NCBI GenBank assembly: GCA_950295325.1
Contig: OX485804.1
Coordinates: 69,230,033-69,294,032, forward strand
Source of the DNA: Polytrichum commune
Lineage: Eukaryota > Streptophyta > Polytrichopsida > Polytrichales > Polytrichaceae
Reading direction: 5' to 3'
DNA: 64,000 bases
Below, piece after piece: positions 59,801 through 64,000 of this stretch. The notes beneath the pieces were generated by a model. It did no database searches. It saw only the letters and a list, made by a program, of their open reading frames with translations, and had not been told where the DNA came from. Position numbers and translations under genes: made by a program. Position 1 is the first letter of the stretch; each line of letters opens with the position of its first letter.

Positions 59801-60381
59801 GAGAGGTATCTCTTGTCAATGATACAATTACGCTTGTACAAATAACAAGGGAAGCGCCTGAATCGCAGTGCAATTGATGAGGAGCAGCTACACTAGAGTA
59901 GCAGCCGATGAGCTATATTTGGGAGCGGATCGATCATGTCCGCGCATGCAAATGCATTCAATGCACGACGACGGGATAGTATGGGCGCCAGAAAGAACAA
60001 CTTCCACTGATCGGATTAATGGGATCGAGCAGCACCCACAACAAAAAAACAAAATTAAAACCAAAAAAAACCCATGCATCGTCAAAAGCTGAGGACGAGT
60101 CCCTTGAATGACTACTACTACTACTATTCGTCCGCCTCCGCCTAGTATCTTAAGGTAGACGTGTGGTTATTCGGATACTTTCCTTGCTGCACGAAACTCG
60201 CAATTAACCTTGTGCCCCCTCCCCACCCGACTTTAGCTAAGCCTAGAAGTTGGTTCTAACAACACGGCCTTCACACCATCGACATTATCTGGTGCTGAGC
60301 CTAGTTGGCAAATGATGTGGCATGGTTTGAAAGCGGAGGTTTTGAGCCTCAGGCACCGACTCTCCCTCTCATCGGTACTTA
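56881..60381. other. Non-coding segment
   Basis: No gene was recognised. It contains a CA microsatellite at about 59356-59374, CT repeats near 59766-59778, and a locally GC-richer stretch at about 59500-60000 with no recognisable protein. Confidence 0.35.
57143..57410. repeat. 154-bp direct duplication
   Basis: GATCACACCCAAGTTTCCGT at 57143 recurs in diverged form at 57297. Both copies share GATTATGTTSAGAAATAGAT and the block CCCACCACTTTYCACAC followed by ATTACARCTGGA. Confidence 0.85.
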
Positions 60382-61208
60382 GGGTCAAGTTCCATGTGCT
60401 GGTCCCGGTCCATTTTTTAAATGGGTGAGAAACGGGTGACATCATCCAAAAAATGGGTGATGTCACCCATTTTATGGAGGGGTACTTCTATGTGGGGTGC
60501 CGGTTTATTTCGATTTCCTACTTTCTAACTAAATTTGGTGAGTGATAAGACATGACACTTTATGAAGGTCACCGGCAATAGAGGTCATCATCATTTAACT
60601 TTTCATATTTGATTTGCACATCAATTTCCATACATTTATTGAATGAATTCCCAATTATGTGTTGTTGATATGCGTAGGTTGGTACTCCTGTCATCTATGG
60701 AAATATGTAAATAAATAAATATATATATATATAGTTGAAATTGTCATTGTACATTGTTTATAAGTGATTTTAACTGTGACACCTAAATGGTACCAAAATA
60801 GTCTTTTAAATATTTCATGAGTGTTTCCTTTGGTTTGTTTGCTTTATATATATATATATAGTTAAGATATAGATTCTAAAAACATCATAAAATACACGTT
60901 CCCTAAGAGTACTCCTCAAAAGAAAGGACTTGAAGAACAAAGTGGCCTTTAGTATCCAAGGGTGTACCCTAGTGACCGGCCGATCCGGTCACCGGAGCTT
61001 TCTAACCGGCACATGTCCTTCTTTTGACCGTTAGGACCGCCGGTCCTTTGGCACCCGTTCTTGCACAACACAAAATGTGGGACACCCATCCATGGGGGGT
61101 ACTGGTCCTTGGGTGAGAGGGATGGGCACATGGCACCACCCTCTTTTCACCGGCCCACCCATTTATTTTGAAAAAAACGGAAGGGGACCGGCACATGGAA
61201 CTTGGCCC
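60382..61208. mobile_element. Tourist/Harbinger-type MITE, 827 bp
   Basis: The left end GGGTCAAGTTCCATGTGCTG is answered by the right end, reverse complement GGGCCAAGTTCCATGTGCCG, extending through GTCCC. TTA flanks both sides (60379-60381 and 61209-61211). The interior has a small inverted block, GGGTGACATCATCC / AAATGGGTGATGTCACCCA, near 60432-60470, and AT repeats at about 60717-60734 and 60846-60861. No transposase. Confidence 0.88.
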
Positions 61209-61211
61209 TTA

Positions 61212-61574
61212 GACATGAGGCAAGAATGTAGGACCTTTAAAAGTGTCGCCTCCCGCCCTTGTGATTGGTTGCTTTTTAGTTTTAGCTATGAGGGCACGAG
61301 GAGCTCCATTAACAAAAACCGATGGTAAGATAGATGAGTAGTAAGGGATTTGGGGATGGGACAAAAACTATCCGACATTCGTTCATTGCTTGGTAGATTA
61401 AACCATGAACATGTGTGAAAGCTACTTAACTACAACCTACTCGACAATCTCCGGAGCAAGTTCTTGTAGGTGCATTGGGATAGCCGGACGCCTCCGCTAT
61501 AACCGAGCGAGCTTTACCCGGTTTTTAGGGAAACCTTTGGTTATTTGGTAAAGTTACATGGGGAGGGGGCATTA
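61212..61574. other. Spacer between two TTA MITEs
   Basis: No gene or element was recognised in this 360-bp spacer. Confidence 0.4.
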
Positions 61575-62079
61575 GGGCTACTTCACACACGAGACAAGAG
61601 CCGTGACCGTGAAATTGTGAGAGCCCAAAAGAAAGTGTCCAAAGGCCGTCCCAAGACACACCTCCAAACTCATGTAGTGTGGTCACAGATCTTCAAGTGG
61701 AGTGTGAAGTCATATGTGACCGGGCCCTCAACCAGATGCTATTTCAATGGATTTTTATGCATGCGGGTCCTCTTGCATTATAAAATAGAATAAATCAACG
61801 GTTGTGGGTGTTCGGAGTGCCATGGTCTCCCGGTTTTGTGATTGGTCTACCTCCAAGAGGTGGTTTTTAAAAATAGTCCAAGTGACCATGAAACATGATT
61901 CATTCGATGCCATGTAGGAATCCATGTAGGCTTTACATCCATCTTGCATTCACATACTCCGTTGGTCCCTCAAGCGTGGTGTGAAGTGAACTAGCTTGGA
62001 CCAGCTCCTCCTTTTCCACCAATCAGAGTGCTTGGAGTGTAATGGTCACGAGCACTCAGTCTCGTGTGTGAAGTGGCCC
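61575..62079 (-). mobile_element. Tourist/Harbinger-type MITE, family A copy 2
   Basis: Ends are GGGCTACTTCACACACGAGA at the left and GGGCCACTTCACACACGAGA in reverse complement at the right, with TTA at 61572-61574 and 62080-62082. It is an inverted relative of 50297-50795 over its whole 505 bp. The shared 64-codon frame is at 61755-61949 on the minus strand. Confidence 0.92.
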
Positions 62080-62082
62080 TTA

Positions 62083-62758
62083 GCACGAGATGATTAACTT
62101 AGCGACTCTAAATGCCGCCTCATGGTTTCCTAAAGCTCGTGTAAATATCTTATTCTTCATCAAAGTGAAGATTCTCATGTTCATTAAGTGGTTGTGTAGG
62201 TTCTAAGGTAGACATGTGCTTATTCTAATACTTTTTTGGTTGCGTCCACTTATTGTAGGATGTGAAACAAGCAATTAACCTAGTGCGAGATGATTAGCAA
62301 ACTAAAATCATGCCCATAGCCATTTGTTGCCTCATGATTTTCATAGCTCATGAGAATATCTTATTCTTCATCAAAGTGAGGATTCTCATGTTCATTAAGT
62401 AGTCATATAAGTTAGGTCCCCCAATCATACTGACCACTGTAACTTAGAATGGTTAGCATATTTTGACACGTTGACCCACTTGTCGTAGGATATGGAACAT
62501 GCAATTAGTGCGAGATGATTAGCAATTCCAAATCGTGCATGTAGTCATTTGCCTCGTGATTTTCACTTGGTTCGTGCTTCATAAGATGGTGGCAGTCAAC
62601 AAATGGAGAGGGTAGATCATGAGAGAGGTTGACATGAGTTGCCCTCATTGCGGTTGTGTTTGGCACGGTGGAGTTTGTGATGCACGATTCTATTAGTGTC
62701 CAATGGCTCAATGGGCGTGGGGGAGTGGTGCCAATATTGTATTGTATGGCACCTCTAA
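62083..62758. repeat. Degenerate direct repeats
   Basis: The blocks CGAGATGATTARC, AATATCTTATTCTTCATC and AAAGTGARGATTCTCATGTT recur near 62086-62190 and 62286-62400, with a third GCGAGATGATTAGCAA at about 62510. Unit length is about 200 bp. No gene is present. Confidence 0.7.
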
Positions 62759-63134
62759 GGTAGATGGGTCTTAAGTGGCTCATTTTCTTGATTGAACCCC
62801 ATATTTGATTGGTATGTGGTTCAGTGAGGATCAAAGAGCCAACGTCATAAAGAGGCATGTTTAAAAGAGATTGGACTACGTATTCAAATATTAATAAGTA
62901 CTCTACACTCAATAATGAACACAATTGGGAGGACCTATGTATCCAGTTAAGAAATCAAAAAAATGCACTTCCGTTAACTATAAGTAAATCAAGGGAGGTC
63001 CAATTTTCAATCCATTTTTTTTTGCATATGTTTCATCGTAGATTTGCTAATGCAACATGGCTTTTGTTGTATAAATCTAATCGGTAGAAGTTGGAGCACA
63101 AGAAAAATGAACCAAATAACACCCACATACCTTA
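62759..63134 (+). mobile_element. ~350-bp dispersed repeat, forward copy
   Basis: It starts GGTAGATGGGTCTTAAGTGG and ends AATAACACCCACATACCTTA. It carries GTCATAAAGAGGCATGTTTA, AAAAGAGATTGGACTACG, AATGAACACAATTGGGAGGA and GCTAATGCAACATGG. It is one of the best-preserved copies in the window. Confidence 0.78.
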
Positions 63135-64000
63135 TGCAAAACTTTTCTAACCATGGGCTTGGTTTTCTTTTTCTCATATGCAATGTTTCTTTGATAAAAA
63201 ACTTAGTGAGCACTTAGATGCCTAGAGGTCACAAAGTGTCATGTCCGCGAACTGCCAATATGATGTTACTCATTGACATAAGTAACCTTTTTGATTGAGA
63301 ATTTATTGACATTATGGTTATTCAACGTAGCACACTGGGATACTTGAGATGATAGTTTTGCATTTAAATACGCAAGTGAAAGATGTCAGTGAGCAAACTA
63401 ATAGCAAGTGTCATATGTCTACATTTTAGCATGCAAGAGGAAGATATTGTTGAGCATACTAATCTCAAGTGTCATTTGTGTATACTTTAGTCAACTTGTA
63501 GATCATTGTGTAACATAAGCATGCACCTCATAACACTATGGAGCAAACTCATGCCAATATATTAGTAAGCGCACTTGAACGCCAAGCATCATGAGGTGAC
63601 ACTAATGATGAAATTGTTGATCAATATTGTAACCTAACATATGCCTCAAAATAAGATAAGTGACACTATTGCGCTAATTGGTGTAGTGGTTTGACAATGG
63701 ATATTATTTCTTAACCATAGTAGGGACTCACGGGGCTCCTTCAGTGGGGTTTCAGTTGTGTTAGTTGCTTAATCAACATGGGCGTATTTTTATCTTTTCC
63801 GATTTTTTTTTAATTATTCTAGCTCATACTAGTTAAGGTAATCCAGGAAGGGGGGGGGGACCTATATAATCATTTAAGGGAAAAAACAATATTCACTTTA
63901 ATAATGAACAATATCTTCTTCATCTTCAATCTTATCAATACTATTCTGACATCCAATGGGAGTTTTCCTCTACTACGTTGTAAAAAATGAACTGCAAGGA
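63135..64000. other. Right edge, non-coding
   Basis: Spaced repeats of AGCAAACTAAT / GAGCATACTAATCTC and AAGTGTCATWTGT occur around 63390-63480. A poly-G run lies at about 63850-63859. No gene was recognised. Confidence 0.4.

Noticed and set aside
59394-59873. 159-codon minus-strand frame
   Set aside because: Low-complexity, overlaps CT repeats and has no domain; overlapping frames of similar quality exist.
63680-63750. TGTAGTGGTTTGA, reminiscent of a tRNA D-arm
   Set aside because: No acceptor stem or T-arm with GTTCRA could be paired at the right spacing.

Overview
The window is nuclear DNA from a plant. Four conserved genes are confidently recognised, all in the left 27.4 kb; three are split by or flanked by locally duplicated DNA. 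The remaining 36.6 kb is AT-rich, has no convincing host gene, and is full of short terminal-inverted-repeat (TIR) elements of plant type: PIF/Harbinger-Tourist, hAT-like, CACTA-like and Stowaway-like. The recognised proteins match their plant family versions, but their divergence leaves the lineage open; a non-flowering land plant is possible, and this is inference only.

Layout. 1-2958: degenerate non-coding DNA. 2959-6429 (minus): six-exon STK16-type protein kinase with an N-terminal acylation signal but a degenerate active site. 9584-9907 (minus): single-exon HYPK, a partner of the NatA acetyltransferase; its 5' flank is amplified into a ~1.9 kb repeat field. 13754-17110 (minus): single-exon cytosolic-type leucyl-tRNA synthetase. 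21306-27400 (plus): seven-exon MINDY-3/4-type deubiquitinase with a UIM and a catalytic Cys/His pair; the end of exon 1 is duplicated inside intron 1.

27.4-64 kb: mobile-element remnants. The clearest are a 2,112-bp Harbinger element (47908-50019, TTA target duplication, truncated transposase) nested in an older ~350-bp repeat; two copies of a ~500-bp TTA-flanked MITE in opposite orientation that share an open 64-codon frame; two further TTA-flanked MITEs (18823-19429 and 60382-61208); and a four-copy 180-bp satellite (40783-42425) interrupted by two hAT-like elements with perfect 8-bp target duplications. Removing both insertions restores the 180-bp phase exactly.

The four genes do not form a pathway. 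They are housekeeping functions: translation (LeuRS), co-translational N-acetylation (HYPK), ubiquitin-chain trimming (MINDY) and membrane-traffic-type kinase signalling (STK16 family). The points most worth following up are the predicted pseudokinase, the exon duplication in the MINDY gene, the satellite/hAT nest, and the conserved frame in the TTA MITE.
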